Shown here: in pieces, positions 17,377 to 27,751 of the stretch
How positions within the stretch are numbered: the first letter of the stretch is position 1
Layout: each line of letters starts with the position of its first letter
Assembly: GCF_034353875.1 (NCBI RefSeq)
Contig: NZ_CP133784.1
Span: 3,872,501-3,936,500, forward strand
Source: Pseudomonas sp. MH9.2
GTDB lineage: Bacteria > Pseudomonadota > Gammaproteobacteria > Pseudomonadales > Pseudomonadaceae
Reading direction: 5' to 3'
Length of the DNA stretch: 64,000 nt
Position numbers and translations under genes: made by a program
Notes under the pieces: generated by a model
Told to the model about the DNA's origin: nothing
Seen by the model: the letters and a program-made list of their open reading frames with translations, nothing else
Database searches by the model: none

Positions 17377-19275
17377 ATGTTTGCCGCACACTCCAAAGCT
17401 CATGTGGACTGCGTCAGCCGCGTGCTGAGGCATGCCGGTCGCCTGCCACAAGCCCCCGTCCCGGACTTGATTCTCGATTCCTGGCGACGCTCGATGGACC
17501 AATACCATTTGGACCCTGCCTCGCAGCAAGGTCCGCGCATCCTTTCTCACACTGTCCTCAAGGAATGCCGCGAGCGTGCTGACCTGTTCCTGCGAATTGC
17601 CGGCGAGGAAGTCGCGAGGCTACACGGACGGGTTCGCGAAGCCGATTATTGTGTGCTGCTGACCGACGCGCAGGGCCAGACCATCGACTATCGGGTCGAG
17701 TCGGGCATCCGCAACGATTGCCGCAAGGCCGGTTTATACCTGGGAACCTGCTGGTCGGAAGGCGAGGAAGGGACCTGCGGGGTTGCCGCCGTGCTCACGG
17801 GCAAGGCGCCGGTGACGGTTCATAAACGTGATCACTTTCGGGCGGCCTTCATCGGGTTGACCTGTTCTGCGGCGCCGGTGTTCGATCCCCAAGGTGAGCT
17901 GCTCGGCGTGCTGGACGTTTCGGCGCTGCAATCGCCGGATGATCGGCGCAGTCAGCATTTGATCCGGCAGATGGTCGTGCAGAGTGCCCGCGTTATAGAA
18001 AACGCGTTCTTCATGCACAGCGCTCAGGGGCATTGGTTGTTACGTGCGCACAGCGCGCCGGGGTATGTCGACAGTCAGCCCGATTACCTGTTGGCGCTGG
18101 ATAACGACGGCCGCTTGTTGGCCCTCAACAGCATGGCGCGACAGGCTTTGCGTCAGCGTTTTGGTCGCTTGCCAGAGCACATCAACGAGGTGTTCGGCCC
18201 TGATGCCTTGCAGGCGGTAACGGATGAAACGCCGCAACTGCTGCGCTGGGGAGGCGATGACGGCGAATTGCATGTGCGACTCAGCGCGCCCCGCAGGCAG
18301 CACCCGATGCGAGCCGTGCCGACAGAGGAAAGCGCCGCCACCCAACTCGATCCGTGCATTGCCCAGAGCTTGCAGTTGGCGGTGCGGGTCAAGGATTGCA
18401 ACTTGCCGGTCCTGATTCAGGGTGAGACCGGCTCAGGCAAAGAGGTGTTTGCCCGGCAGTTGCATGACATCAGCGCCAGGCGCAGCGGGCCGTTTGTCGC
18501 CCTCAACTGTGCGGCTATTCCGGAAAGCCTGATCGAGAGCGAGTTGTTCGGCTACGTCGCCGGTGCGTTCACGGGGGCGTCGAGCAAGGGCATGCGCGGG
18601 CTGTTGCAGCAGGCTGACGGTGGCACGTTGTTCCTTGATGAGATCGGCGACATGCCCTTGAGTTTGCAGACCCGTCTGCTGCGGGTCATGGCCGAAGGCG
18701 AGGTCGCCCCCTTGGGCGGTGCGCGGCGGCAAACGGTGGATATTCAAGTGATCTGTGCGACACACCGCAATCTTGCGGCGATGGTGGCGGACGGTAGTTT
18801 TCGTGAGGATTTATATTTTCGTCTCAGCGGTGCGCGATTCCAGTTGCCGCCTTTACGCGAGCGCAGCGACCGCCTGGTGTTGCTCAATCGACTGTTCGAA
18901 GAAGAAGCGCGTTTGTGCGGCGGGCGGGCGGGTTTGAGTGCGTCGGCACTGGAATGCCTGCTCAGCTACGCGTGGCCGGGCAATATCCGCCAATTGCGCT
19001 ATGTCTTGCGTTACGCCTGTGCGGTGTCCGCAGGCATGACTGTCCAGTTGAGTGACCTGCCGGAAGATGTCCGTGGGGCACCTGGCACCGAGCGTTCGTT
19101 GACTCATTCGGTTGAAGAACGCGTCAGTCCGCAACGTCAGCTATTACTGGATGCGCTCATCCGTCATCGCTGGAAACCCGGTGATGCCGCCCGATCACTG
19201 GGGATATCGCGGGCGACGTTGTACCGGCGGGTGAACCTGCACGGTATCGAGATGCCGGGTAAAAGGCGCATTTAG
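17377..19275 (+). CDS. acoR: sigma-54-dependent transcriptional activator AcoR
   Basis: 632 residues from ATG 17377, six bases after AGAGGTGGA. The frame is open much further upstream but that stretch is antisense to acoX. N-terminal GAF-type sensor region (about 70-210), then a PAS-like region (235-300), then an AAA+ domain with Walker A GETGSGKE (349-356), GAFTGA sigma-54 loop (396-401) and Walker B LFLDEIGD (418-425). A C-terminal Fis-type helix-turn-helix contains PGDAARSLGISRATLYRR. Divergent from the aco operon, it should activate it in response to acetoin or a breakdown product. Confidence 0.93.
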   Translation: MFAAHSKAHVDCVSRVLRHAGRLPQAPVPDLILDSWRRSMDQYHLDPASQQGPRILSHTVLKECRERADLFLRIAGEEVARLHGRVREADYCVLLTDAQGQTIDYRVESGIRNDCRKAGLYLGTCWSEGEEGTCGVAAVLTGKAPVTVHKRDHFRAAFIGLTCSAAPVFDPQGELLGVLDVSALQSPDDRRSQHLIRQMVVQSARVIENAFFMHSAQGHWLLRAHSAPGYVDSQPDYLLALDNDGRLLALNSMARQALRQRFGRLPEHINEVFGPDALQAVTDETPQLLRWGGDDGELHVRLSAPRRQHPMRAVPTEESAATQLDPCIAQSLQLAVRVKDCNLPVLIQGETGSGKEVFARQLHDISARRSGPFVALNCAAIPESLIESELFGYVAGAFTGASSKGMRGLLQQADGGTLFLDEIGDMPLSLQTRLLRVMAEGEVAPLGGARRQTVDIQVICATHRNLAAMVADGSFREDLYFRLSGARFQLPPLRERSDRLVLLNRLFEEEARLCGGRAGLSASALECLLSYAWPGNIRQLRYVLRYACAVSAGMTVQLSDLPEDVRGAPGTERSLTHSVEERVSPQRQLLLDALIRHRWKPGDAARSLGISRATLYRRVNLHGIEMPGKRRI

Positions 19276-19280
19276 GGCCA

Positions 19281-19315
19281 AAAAAAGACCCTTGCCGCGA
19301 GGCGAGGGTCTTTTT
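19281..19315. terminator. bidirectional terminator between acoR and accC
   Basis: A stem formed by AAAAAGACCCT and AGGGTCTTTTT around TGCCGCGAGGCG, with A-runs on the left and T-runs on the right, can stop transcription from acoR (plus) and from accC (minus). It begins 6 bp after the acoR stop. Confidence 0.85.
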
Positions 19316-19349
19316 CAGGTGCTGCGAGTGGCTCGAGTAACGGAGACCG

Positions 19350-20693
19350 TTATTCGTTAGCCAATTTGTGTTCCAGGTAGTGGATGTTGACTCCGCCTTT
19401 GCAGAAGCCTTCATCACGAACCAGGTCACGGTGCAGCGGGATGTTGGTTTTGATCCCGTCTACCACAATCTCGTCCAGCGCATTGCGCATGCGCGCCATG
19501 GCTTCGTCACGGGTTGCGCCCCACGTGATCAGCTTGCCGATCAACGAGTCGTAGTTCGGCGGTACTTTGTAGCCACTGTAAAGGTGGGAGTCGACCCGTA
19601 CGCCATTACCGCCCGGCGCATGGAAATGCTTGACCAGTCCAGGGCTCGGAATGAACGTTTTCGGGTCTTCGGCATTGATCCGGCACTCCAGTGCATGCCC
19701 GCGAATGACTACGTCATCCTGGGTATACGAGAGTTTGTTGCCGGCGGCGATGCTGAGCATCTCCTTGACGATGTCGATGCCGGTGACCATTTCCGATACC
19801 GGATGCTCTACTTGAACCCGAGTGTTCATCTCGATGAAGTAGAAGTTGCCGTCCTCGTAAAGGAACTCGAACGTGCCGGCACCACGGTAACCGATGTCGA
19901 TGCAGGCCTTGACGCAACGCGCTAGAACTTCCTGGCGAGCCTTTTCGTCGATGCCCGGTGCCGGTGCTTCTTCAAGCACCTTCTGGTGCCGACGTTGCAG
20001 CGAGCAATCACGGTCGCCCAAGTGGATCGCGTGACCCTGGCCATCGGACAGCACCTGAACTTCCACGTGACGTGGGTTGGTCAGGAACTTTTCCAGATAG
20101 ACCATCGGGTTGCTGAACCAGGCTGCCGCTTCGGCACGGGTCTGCTTCGCCGCTTCGATCAGGTCTTCTTCGCGGTGCACTTCGCGCATACCACGACCAC
20201 CACCGCCGCCAGCGGCTTTGATGATCACGGGGTAACCGACTTCGCGACCGATGCGCAGCGCGGTTTCTTCGTCTTCGGGCAGTGGGCCGTCAGAACCTGG
20301 AACCGTTGGCACGCCAGCACGCTTCATGGCGTCCTTGGCAGAAACCTTGTCGCCCATCAGGCGGATGGTTTCGGCGGTAGGACCAATAAAGGCGAAACCG
20401 GATTTCTCCACCTGTTCGGCGAAGTCGGCGTTTTCCGCAAGGAAGCCGTAACCCGGGTGAATCGCCGTGGCGCCTGTCAGTTCGGCAGCCGAGATGATGG
20501 CTGGAACGTTCAGATACGACAGGTTGGCAGGTCCAGGACCAATGCAGACGGTTTCGTCTGCCAGGCCCAGGTGCATCAACTCGCGGTCTGCCGTTGAGTG
20601 TACGGCGACGGTCTTGATGCCCAGTTCTTTACAGGCACGCAAGATGCGCAGGGCGATTTCGCCGCGGTTGGCGATCAGAACTTTTTCCAACAT
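19350..20693 (-). CDS. accC: acetyl-CoA carboxylase, biotin carboxylase subunit
   Basis: 447 residues from ATG 20693 ([18 protein letters not shown]). ATP-grasp enzyme carboxylating biotin on AccB in the first step of fatty acid synthesis. The glycine-rich ATP loop [11 protein letters not shown], the [14 protein letters not shown] catalytic stretch and [14 protein letters not shown] are all intact. Length matches E. coli AccC (449). Last of the aroQ-accB-accC operon, 17 bp after accB. Confidence 0.97.
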   Translation of the reverse strand: MLEKVLIANRGEIALRILRACKELGIKTVAVHSTADRELMHLGLADETVCIGPGPANLSYLNVPAIISAAELTGATAIHPGYGFLAENADFAEQVEKSGFAFIGPTAETIRLMGDKVSAKDAMKRAGVPTVPGSDGPLPEDEETALRIGREVGYPVIIKAAGGGGGRGMREVHREEDLIEAAKQTRAEAAAWFSNPMVYLEKFLTNPRHVEVQVLSDGQGHAIHLGDRDCSLQRRHQKVLEEAPAPGIDEKARQEVLARCVKACIDIGYRGAGTFEFLYEDGNFYFIEMNTRVQVEHPVSEMVTGIDIVKEMLSIAAGNKLSYTQDDVVIRGHALECRINAEDPKTFIPSPGLVKHFHAPGGNGVRVDSHLYSGYKVPPNYDSLIGKLITWGATRDEAMARMRNALDEIVVDGIKTNIPLHRDLVRDEGFCKGGVNIHYLEHKLANE

Positions 20694-20710
20694 CGCAGGC
20701 TCTCCGTGGT

Positions 20711-21166
20711 TCAAACGATGGTGAACAGCGGCTGGTCGTACTCAACCGGCTGACCGTTTTCTACCAGGATGGATTCGATCACACCGCTGGTTTCAGCTTC
20801 GATGTGGTTCATCATTTTCATCGCTTCAACGATGCAAATGATGTCGCCCTTCTTCACGGTCTGGCCGATTTCGACAAAAGCTGGCGAAGTCGGAGCAGGC
20901 GTGCGGTAGAACGTACCGACCATCGGCGAACGAGCGATCGTGCCGTTGAGTTTTGGTGCGGCAGGTGCTTCTGCAACAACGGCAACGGGCGCGGCAGCAA
21001 CAGGTGCAACCGGCGCAGCCATTGGAGCAGGTGCGTAGTACTGCTGAGCAGGGGTTTTGCTGTGACGGCTGATGCGTACGGACTCTTCACCTTCACGGAT
21101 CTCGAGCTCGTCGATGCCGGATTCTTCCAGCAGTTCGATCAGTTTCTTAACTTTACGGATATCCAT
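20711..21166 (-). CDS. accB: acetyl-CoA carboxylase, biotin carboxyl carrier protein
   Basis: 151 residues. The N-terminal helical region [20 protein letters not shown] is typical. An Ala/Pro/Val-rich flexible linker covers about 36-72. The C-terminal biotinyl domain carries EAMKMMNH with the biotinylated Lys117. It receives biotin through a biotin ligase and cycles between AccC and the carboxyltransferase. Confidence 0.97.
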   Translation of the reverse strand: MDIRKVKKLIELLEESGIDELEIREGEESVRISRHSKTPAQQYYAPAPMAAPVAPVAAAPVAVVAEAPAAPKLNGTIARSPMVGTFYRTPAPTSPAFVEIGQTVKKGDIICIVEAMKMMNHIEAETSGVIESILVENGQPVEYDQPLFTIV

Positions 21167-21190
21167 TAATCATCAACTCCCAAGGGTCGG

Positions 21191-21646
21191 TCAGGGGCGT
21201 ATAGCTTGTTGTTCAAGCTGTTCCAGGGCGGCCTCCAGGGCCAGTCGGTAACCGCTGGCGCCAAGGCCGCAGATCACTCCCACCGCTACATCCGAGAAGT
21301 AAGAGTGATGGCGGAAAGGTTCGCGTTTGTGCACGTTAGAGAGATGCACTTCGATGAATGGGATGCTCACGGCCAGCAGCGCGTCACGTAATGCGACGCT
21401 GGTGTGCGTAAAAGCTGCTGGATTGATCACAATGAAGTCCACGCCTTCATCGCGTGCGGCGTGAATGCGATCGATCAGTTCATACTCGGCATTACTTTGC
21501 AGGTACATCAGATGATGGCCACGGTCTCGGGCCTGTTTTTCCAGATCCTGATTGATCTGCGCCAAGGTCACCGCGCCGTAGAGGCCCGGTTCGCGTGTGC
21601 CGAGCAGGTTCAGGTTAGGTCCGTGGAGAACCAGTAAGGTCGCCAT
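21191..21646 (-). CDS. aroQ: 3-dehydroquinate dehydratase, type II
   Basis: 151 residues. Third step of the shikimate pathway. N-terminal [19 protein letters not shown] holds the catalytic Arg and Tyr region. [17 protein letters not shown] and [17 protein letters not shown] are the type II signatures, the latter with the catalytic His region. It is the first gene of the aroQ-accB-accC operon, whose promoter must lie in 21647-21772. Confidence 0.97.
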   Translation of the reverse strand: MATLLVLHGPNLNLLGTREPGLYGAVTLAQINQDLEKQARDRGHHLMYLQSNAEYELIDRIHAARDEGVDFIVINPAAFTHTSVALRDALLAVSIPFIEVHLSNVHKREPFRHHSYFSDVAVGVICGLGASGYRLALEAALEQLEQQAIRP

Positions 21647-21772
21647 CTGTTGTTCCTTCTTGTGTATGCGAGCATCGATGCGCAGCGACTATGCCGTAAA
21701 CCCCTGCGGACTGTCCAGTTAACTGCAATAGCCAGCACGATGACCGATGTTCGCGCGAAGTTTGTGACTCGT

Positions 21773-23560
21773 TTATTGAATTTGGTCATTTGCCCTGGCG
21801 ATGCGTGCCGCGAAGGCTGTCGCATTGATTTCGCCGACCACCCGAATATCCGCAAGCTCCGCGCCCTTTTTGCCGAAGAACAGCAGCGCAGGCGGGCCGA
21901 ACAGCTTGTAGCGGTCGAGCAGGGCGCGTTGTTCGGCGCTGCTGTCGGTCATGTCGAAACGAATCAGGCTATAACCGGTCAGCTTGCTCGTCACGCGGGG
22001 ATCGGGCAGCACGTCATGTTCGATGACTTTGCAGCTGATGCACCAGTCGGCGTACCAGTCCAGCAGCAACGGTTGACCGGCATTTTTTGCGTCGTTCAGG
22101 GCGCGGTCCAGTTCGGCCGCAGTGCTGATGGTCTGCCATGGGCTGGTGGGTGCCACGGCTTCATTGGCCATCAATGCCGCTTGTGGTCGGCCCAGCGGAC
22201 GCAAAGGATCGGTCTGGCCGCTCAGTGCGCCGTACCAGCAGGCCACTGCGTAGACCAGCAAAAACAGGCCAAGCAACTGATTAAGGCGTTGTGGACCGGA
22301 CTTGTAGGTGAACTCCAGTGCGCCAAGAAACAGGGCAACGCCGGCCCCCAGCAAGCCCAGCAGGAGCAGGGTGATCTCGCCTGGGATGACCCGGCTGAGC
22401 AGGCCGATGGCCACGGCCAGCAGCAGGACGCCGATAATGTTTTTTACCGAGATCAGCCACTCGCCGCTTTTAGGCAGCCATGCCGCGCCGCCCGTGGCGA
22501 CCAGCAGCAAGGGCGTGCCCATGCCGAGTCCCAGCGCGAACAGCTTCAAGGCTCCACCCAGCGCATCACCGCTGGCGCTGATATAAAGCAGCGCGCCTGC
22601 CAGGGGCGCCGAGACACACGGCGAAACCAGCAGGCTGGAGACCACGCCGAGGACTGCCGCGCCCCATAAAGAGCCGCCTTCAGTGCGTCCCGCAACCCGG
22701 TGCAGGTGAAAGCTGATGAAGTGCGGCAGACGCAGTTCGAACAGACCAAACATTGCCGCAGCGAAAATCATGAAGAACAGCGAAAAAGGTACCAGCACCC
22801 AGGCTGATTGCAGGCGCGCCTGTAAGTTCAGCTCTGCGCCGAACATGCCCATCAACGCCCCGAGCAGGGAAAAACAGATGGCCATCGGGAGCACATACGC
22901 CAGCGACAAGCTGAAACCGCGCAACCCGCCGACCTGCCCGCGTAGGACCACGCCGGACAGGATCGGTAGCATAGGCAGTACGCACGGGGTGAATGTCAGG
23001 CCGATACCCGCAAGGAAAAACAGCGCCAGTTCCTTCCAGCCCCAGGTGCCCTTGGTTGGTGGTGTGGCAGACAAGCCTGTACTTGCGGCCGCAACGTCGC
23101 CGATGTCCAGGCGCTCGGTTTCAGGCGGATAGCACAGACCCTTGTCGGCACAGCCTTGATAGGTGACGGCCAGGGTGAACGGTCGGTTGTCGCCGGGTTT
23201 GCGTGGCAGGTCGACATCGAGAATGCCGTGATAGACCTCTACGTCGCCAAAGTACTCGTCGTGTTTTTGCTCGCCCTGAGGCAGCTGCGCGGCGCCCAGG
23301 CCGATATCGGCAGGCTCGGTGCGGAACTGAAAGCGATGGCGGTATAGGTAATAGCCTTCGCTGGCGACGAAACGCAATTTGATCGATTGCGGTGTGGTTT
23401 CGATCAGGCTCAGGCGAAATGCTTCGCGGACCGGCAGGAAGTCAGCGCTGTTGTTTAGCGATGCTGTGCCTAGTGTGGTGCTGGGGCGATTGTCCAGGAG
23501 GCTGGCACCCGAGGCGGGCAGGGCGAGGATCAATAACATCAGGCAGAGCAGGCGGCGCAT
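21773..23560 (-). CDS. dsbD: thiol:disulfide interchange protein DsbD
   Basis: 595 residues from ATG 23560, giving a clean signal peptide MRRLLCLMLLILALPASGAS. Moves electrons from cytoplasmic thioredoxin to periplasmic DsbC/DsbG and cytochrome maturation proteins. Three cysteine pairs are visible: the N-terminal periplasmic alpha domain (CADKGLC), the eight-helix membrane domain (FTPCVLPMLP and VSPCVSAPLAG) and the C-terminal thioredoxin domain (DWYADWCISCK). Its position beside aroQ matches the P. aeruginosa order. Confidence 0.95.
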   Translation of the reverse strand: MRRLLCLMLLILALPASGASLLDNRPSTTLGTASLNNSADFLPVREAFRLSLIETTPQSIKLRFVASEGYYLYRHRFQFRTEPADIGLGAAQLPQGEQKHDEYFGDVEVYHGILDVDLPRKPGDNRPFTLAVTYQGCADKGLCYPPETERLDIGDVAAASTGLSATPPTKGTWGWKELALFFLAGIGLTFTPCVLPMLPILSGVVLRGQVGGLRGFSLSLAYVLPMAICFSLLGALMGMFGAELNLQARLQSAWVLVPFSLFFMIFAAAMFGLFELRLPHFISFHLHRVAGRTEGGSLWGAAVLGVVSSLLVSPCVSAPLAGALLYISASGDALGGALKLFALGLGMGTPLLLVATGGAAWLPKSGEWLISVKNIIGVLLLAVAIGLLSRVIPGEITLLLLGLLGAGVALFLGALEFTYKSGPQRLNQLLGLFLLVYAVACWYGALSGQTDPLRPLGRPQAALMANEAVAPTSPWQTISTAAELDRALNDAKNAGQPLLLDWYADWCISCKVIEHDVLPDPRVTSKLTGYSLIRFDMTDSSAEQRALLDRYKLFGPPALLFFGKKGAELADIRVVGEINATAFAARIARANDQIQ

Positions 23561-23626
23561 AGCGGTCTCGCATGTCGAAAGTCCGCGCATGATAGCGGAC
23601 TGCTCCCGGTCTTGCATGACACAGAC

Positions 23627-23650
23627 CTTGTAGGCGCTTGCGCCTACAAG
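23627..23650. other. perfect 11-bp hairpin downstream of the chemoreceptor gene
   Basis: CTTGTAGGCGC, two bases, GCGCCTACAAG: a perfect inverted repeat 8 bp past the chemoreceptor stop and upstream of dsbD. No T-run follows on the minus strand. It may stabilise the 3' end of the mRNA or be a dispersed intergenic palindrome. Confidence 0.45.
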
Positions 23651-23658
23651 AGGCGGAT

Positions 23659-25620
23659 CTACACCCTGAACGCTTGCACGGCGGTGTTCAGTCGCCCGCC
23701 AAGTTGTTGCAGGTGTTGGCTTTGGCTGCGGCCTTCGCCGATGCGCAGCAGGTTATCCCCGCCCAATTGGTGGATGCCTTCGCTGTGATCGCGAATTTCG
23801 CTGACGGCACCGCTTTGTTGGGCGGTAACGTCGGCGATGCGTTCTGCGGTGTTGGCGATGGTCTGGATCGCACCGACGATTTCATCCAGCGCGCCATCGG
23901 CGGCTTGTGCCTGATTGGCGGTGGCTTTGGCGTGCTCGACCTGAGCACGCATGCCTTCTACCGACTCACTTGCCGCTTTTTGCAAGCTGGCAATTAGTAC
24001 TTGAATCTCGCCCGTGGCCCCGGCGGTGCGCTGGGCCAGTGAGCGTACCTCCTCGGCGACCACCGCAAACCCCCGACCCATTTCCCCGGCGCGAGCGGCC
24101 TCGATGGCGGCGTTGAGGGCCAGCAGGTTGGTCTGGTCGGCGATAGAACGGATCACGGTCAACACGCTGCCAATGGTGGCCGACTCCACAGCCAGGATTT
24201 CTATGGCCTGAGCGTTGTGTTGCACTTCGCCCACCAGGGCATGCAGCCCGGTCAGGCTCAGGCCGATCACCCGTTGACCCTGTTCTACGGCGCGACCGGC
24301 ATCGCGGCTGGCCTCTGCGGCTTGGCTGGCGTCCCCGGCCACCTGTTGAATGGTGGCTTCCAGTTCGCCCAGCGAGTCGCGAATCAACGCGGTATCACTG
24401 GCCTGGCGTTCTGCGCCGCCATGCAGGCCGGTGCAGAGTTCGGCCAAGGCATGACTGCTGCCCTCAACCTGCTCTGCGTTCAAGCGGATAGTGCCGACCA
24501 GGTCCACGAGGTAGGCCCGCAGACGATTCAGCGATTCTTCGATGTCGCGCAGTTCGCGGTTGGTCGCGCCCAGCTGGATGTCCTTGGCGAAATCCCCCTC
24601 GGCCCAGGTCGATAACGCGGGCGCAAGATTGGTCAGAACGCGGGACAGGCGCCGTTGCAGGGTGTCGATCAACAGCGCGATCAACAGGATCAGGCCGATC
24701 ATCAGGCCTTGCATCATCCGCACATCGCCCTGGATAAGTGCGTGCTGTCCGCGCACCTCCGGTTCCAGGCTGGTGATTGCTTTTTGCAGCGTGTCGATTT
24801 TGAGTTGAGCGCTGGCGCTGAGTTCTGCGCGGCGCTGAATCTGATCCCGGGTACGGTTCAGCTCGGCAGGGTAACGGTTAAGCAGGCTGCTCAATTCACG
24901 TTTGTAGCCCACGCCGCTGTCTTCGGCGACGGCTTTCTCGCTGTTGCCCAGGCCCATCATGGCGGAGAAGTCTTCGGTGCTCGACTCGGCACTGGCCGTG
25001 ACGCCGAGCAATGGCAAGGCATCCAGTGCTTGCGCCTGGGTGCTGATGGCGGCGACTTCACGTTCGACATCGGCGGCCAGCTCACTGCGGCCGCTGCTGA
25101 CCAGTTTGTCCCGGGCCAGACTCAGGCGTCCCAAGTGTTGTGATGCGCTCAGTAGCGGGCCTTGGTAGCTGGGCGCCGCAGGGTTGGTGTTGCTGGAAGC
25201 ATAGTGCGTGAGCTGTTCAAGCGCGGCGCCCAGTTCGCGTTCAGCCTGTAACAGCAGGCCTTGCGGATCACCCGCCAGCTTACCGGCGGCCAGCAGGTCG
25301 TTACTGCTGAACTCGCGCAGTTGGGAGAGGCTCGGGCGCAGGCTGTCGGCCATCTGTGGCGGCAGCGCATCGAGCTCATGCTGGAGCTTGTCGATGGCCT
25401 GAATGGCATCGCTTTGGCGCAGCGCATCGCCGCTGGAGAGGTAATCCTCAATGCTGCGCGCGACTTGGTTTTGAAACGCTTGAGACAGGCTCAGGTAGCG
25501 CTCCATCAGTTGATAGGGGCGTTCCAGTGCCTGCTGTGACCACCAAAGCGTTATTCCTAACGCGACACAAACGGTGACCAGCAGTAACGTATTGAGATTG
25601 GTAAGCAGCTTCAGGCGCAT
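23659..25620 (-). CDS. methyl-accepting chemotaxis protein (CtpL-like position)
   Basis: 653 residues. N-terminal membrane helix (about 7-27), a long helical periplasmic sensor region to about 300, second helix ([17 protein letters not shown]), HAMP region, then the cytoplasmic signalling domain. Its conserved hairpin tip reads [20 protein letters not shown]. It ends without the C-terminal CheR-docking pentapeptide. The gene sits where P. aeruginosa has ctpL (PA4844), a receptor involved in phosphate taxis; the ligand here cannot be read from sequence, so no symbol is given. Confidence 0.9.
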   Translation of the reverse strand: MRLKLLTNLNTLLLVTVCVALGITLWWSQQALERPYQLMERYLSLSQAFQNQVARSIEDYLSSGDALRQSDAIQAIDKLQHELDALPPQMADSLRPSLSQLREFSSNDLLAAGKLAGDPQGLLLQAERELGAALEQLTHYASSNTNPAAPSYQGPLLSASQHLGRLSLARDKLVSSGRSELAADVEREVAAISTQAQALDALPLLGVTASAESSTEDFSAMMGLGNSEKAVAEDSGVGYKRELSSLLNRYPAELNRTRDQIQRRAELSASAQLKIDTLQKAITSLEPEVRGQHALIQGDVRMMQGLMIGLILLIALLIDTLQRRLSRVLTNLAPALSTWAEGDFAKDIQLGATNRELRDIEESLNRLRAYLVDLVGTIRLNAEQVEGSSHALAELCTGLHGGAERQASDTALIRDSLGELEATIQQVAGDASQAAEASRDAGRAVEQGQRVIGLSLTGLHALVGEVQHNAQAIEILAVESATIGSVLTVIRSIADQTNLLALNAAIEAARAGEMGRGFAVVAEEVRSLAQRTAGATGEIQVLIASLQKAASESVEGMRAQVEHAKATANQAQAADGALDEIVGAIQTIANTAERIADVTAQQSGAVSEIRDHSEGIHQLGGDNLLRIGEGRSQSQHLQQLGGRLNTAVQAFRV

Positions 25621-25672
25621 GTGGTCTCGACCCGACGACTAAGGGTAAGCGCTTGAAGTTATTGCGTTTTGG

Positions 25673-27340
25673 TTACAGTGTTATGACCGAATCGGTCGAT
25701 TCATGAATAAAAGTGGCACTTTGCCTCTGGCGGCCCGCGTGCACCTGATTACGTCCCGCATCTTTAGCGTGGTACAGCGCATCATCTGCCAGTGACGACA
25801 GCGTCAGGCTGTCGGCGCTTTCGTACAATTCCACAACACCTGCACTAAAGGTGCACGACAAATCCACCGGTTGCGCCGGGTAATGAATCTCAGCAAAGCG
25901 CTGGCGGATCTCGTCCAGCACTCGGTGCGCGTTGTGCAGGTCGGTGTCAGGCATCACGATGGCAAACTCTTCGCCACCGTAACGGCCAATGTAGTCGGTC
26001 TTGCGCAGGCGTTGTTTGAGGAACAGCGCCAGGCTTTTGATCACCCTGTCGCCCATGGGGTGACCATGGCTGTCGTTGACGCGCTTGAAGTGATCGATGT
26101 CGAGCATGGCAAAGCTCAGCGGCTTGCCTTCGCGGCGTGCGCGGAAGCTGCAATCTTCAAGCAGTTGCAGGATATGTGTGTGGTTATACAGGCCGGTCAG
26201 ACTGTCGCGAACCATCCGCGCTTTGAGGTTGCGCGCTCGCGCCGCGCGGTTGCGCACGGTGGTGATCAAATGCCGTGGCTTGATCGGTTTGGTCAGGAAG
26301 TCATCGCCGCCTTCACTCATGGCATCGAGTTGCTTGTCCAGATCGTCTTCGGCCGACAGGTAGATGATCGGTACGCTGACATAACGGTCGTTATGGCGGA
26401 TCACCTTGGCCAGCTCGGTACCTGTGCAGCCCGGCATGTACATGTCGAGGATGATCAGGTCAGGTTGGAACTCCGCGAGTTCGGCCATGGCCTGGATCGG
26501 GTCAATCAATGTGCGGGTGATGATTCCGGCACTGTTCAGCAGGCGCTCGGTGTGAGTGGCCTGAGCGCGGGAGTCATCGATGATCAGCACTTTATAGGGC
26601 TCGTATTGCGCCACACAGGTGAGGACTTCGATTTTTTCCAGAAGGCTCGATGCGTCTAGCGTGCCGGTGAGAAACTCCTGACCGCCAGCGCGTACGGCGG
26701 CCAGTCGGGTCGGGGTGTCAGTTTCGTTATGGCTGAAAAACAACAGCGGCAGCTTGTGCTCCAGTCCGTCCTGCACCTTTGCCGCCAGGATCAGGCCTTC
26801 GCCGGGGCCGCAGAAGTCGACGTCCATCACGATCGCTGCCGGGTAGCGCTCAGCCATAGTGGCGTGGAACGCGGCAATACTGTCCAGCGACAAGGCGCTC
26901 AGACCGAAGAACTCAAGTTGTTTGGCCAGTCGCTCTGCGCGCTCGTGGTCCTGAAGCATCACGTAGATTGGCTTACGCAGGGGCGGCAACGACGTTTGGT
27001 CCAGGTGGTCACCGTGGCGCAGGCCGGTGCGCGACAAGCGTTGCATCAACCGGTTGAGTTCGGTGATCAGGCTGCTGCTCAGGCGTCCACGGTTGGCTTC
27101 GACGTCATCAAGTGCCACGCTGATACTGCGTGCCAATTGTGCGTGCTCAGCCTGTTCAAAGCGCTCGGCGAAACGCAGCAGGCGCAAGGTGGAATCGGTG
27201 AGCTCTGCCATGTCTGCAGTTGACCATTCACTTTGCTGCAGGCGTTGCCAGACCTCAAGAATTTGACGTGCCTGATGAATTACCCGCTGGGCAAAATGAT
27301 GCTTGAGACGATCACGACTCGGATCTTCTGGCTCGGTCAT
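25673..27340 (-). CDS. gcbA: diguanylate cyclase with tandem receiver domains, GcbA-like
   Basis: 555 residues. Hpt-like helical N-terminus (about 1-110), degenerate receiver (about 124-240, Asp173), second receiver (about 249-365, Asp299 in LIILDMYMPG), and GGDEF domain (from about 376) with active site GGEEF (455-459). An inhibitory site RKTD lies exactly five residues upstream (446-449), so the enzyme should make c-di-GMP and be product-inhibited. Architecture and synteny match GcbA of P. fluorescens and PA4843, linked to the motile-to-sessile transition. Transcribed away from the T6SS island. Confidence 0.88.
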   Translation of the reverse strand: MTEPEDPSRDRLKHHFAQRVIHQARQILEVWQRLQQSEWSTADMAELTDSTLRLLRFAERFEQAEHAQLARSISVALDDVEANRGRLSSSLITELNRLMQRLSRTGLRHGDHLDQTSLPPLRKPIYVMLQDHERAERLAKQLEFFGLSALSLDSIAAFHATMAERYPAAIVMDVDFCGPGEGLILAAKVQDGLEHKLPLLFFSHNETDTPTRLAAVRAGGQEFLTGTLDASSLLEKIEVLTCVAQYEPYKVLIIDDSRAQATHTERLLNSAGIITRTLIDPIQAMAELAEFQPDLIILDMYMPGCTGTELAKVIRHNDRYVSVPIIYLSAEDDLDKQLDAMSEGGDDFLTKPIKPRHLITTVRNRAARARNLKARMVRDSLTGLYNHTHILQLLEDCSFRARREGKPLSFAMLDIDHFKRVNDSHGHPMGDRVIKSLALFLKQRLRKTDYIGRYGGEEFAIVMPDTDLHNAHRVLDEIRQRFAEIHYPAQPVDLSCTFSAGVVELYESADSLTLSSLADDALYHAKDAGRNQVHAGRQRQSATFIHESTDSVITL

Positions 27341-27413
27341 ATCCTGGCTACTAGTGAGGGTGCAAGCGTAGGTAGGCTGGTGGCTCTATGCTAGCACCTC
27401 TCATCATCCCCCA

Positions 27414-27432
27414 GCGTGCCGTAAGTCAATTA
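27414..27432 (+). repeat. direct repeat, left arm, bracketing the Hcp island
   Basis: GCGTGCCGTAAGTCAATTA; 18 of 19 bases match the copy at 31594-31612. Possible boundary or target-site repeat of the accessory block. No integrase or transposase lies between the copies. Confidence 0.5.
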
Positions 27433-27610
27433 GCCCCTAAAGTATTGAGCCTTCTAATGACCAATCCGTTTGCGTGGGTAGTACAGAATTACAGGGGTTG
27501 AATTGGCGTTTTTTTGCAGATTTTGTATCCGAAACAGGATGTGAGCAGGCAAGCCTGCGAACGGCTGAGAATCGGACGCAACAGGGTGGCGAAAACACCG
27601 GGATAGATAG

Positions 27611-27692
27611 GTAAGAAAGTTCTGATTTTTTGGCTCGGTGCTCTGAATGATTTGTGAGCTATCGCTGTAAGAACATTCTGAATTTTTAGCTC
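27611..27692 (+). repeat. pair of imperfect 26-bp direct repeats upstream of the effector-like gene
   Basis: 27611-27636 and 27667-27692 match at 22 of 26 bases (GTAAGAA..TTCTGA.TTTTT.GCTC) with a 56-bp period. They lie 60-140 bp upstream of the start of the DUF2515-like gene. A regulatory site pair or a local duplication. Confidence 0.5.
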
Positions 27693-27751
27693 AAGGCTTC
27701 GGGCAAGCCTGCGCCTGATAGGGTTTCGACATCCAATCAGGGGCCACCTCA

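Larger units (their letters stand above)
27341..27751. other. intergenic region between gcbA and the T6SS island
   Basis: 411 bp without a credible gene; relatively AT-rich in its right half. It should hold the gcbA promoter. Three repeat features are visible: one arm of the 19-bp direct repeat bracketing the island, a pair of imperfect 26-bp direct repeats (27611-27636, 27667-27692), and two identical copies of GGCAAGCCTGCG (27548-27559, 27702-27713). Confidence 0.6.
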
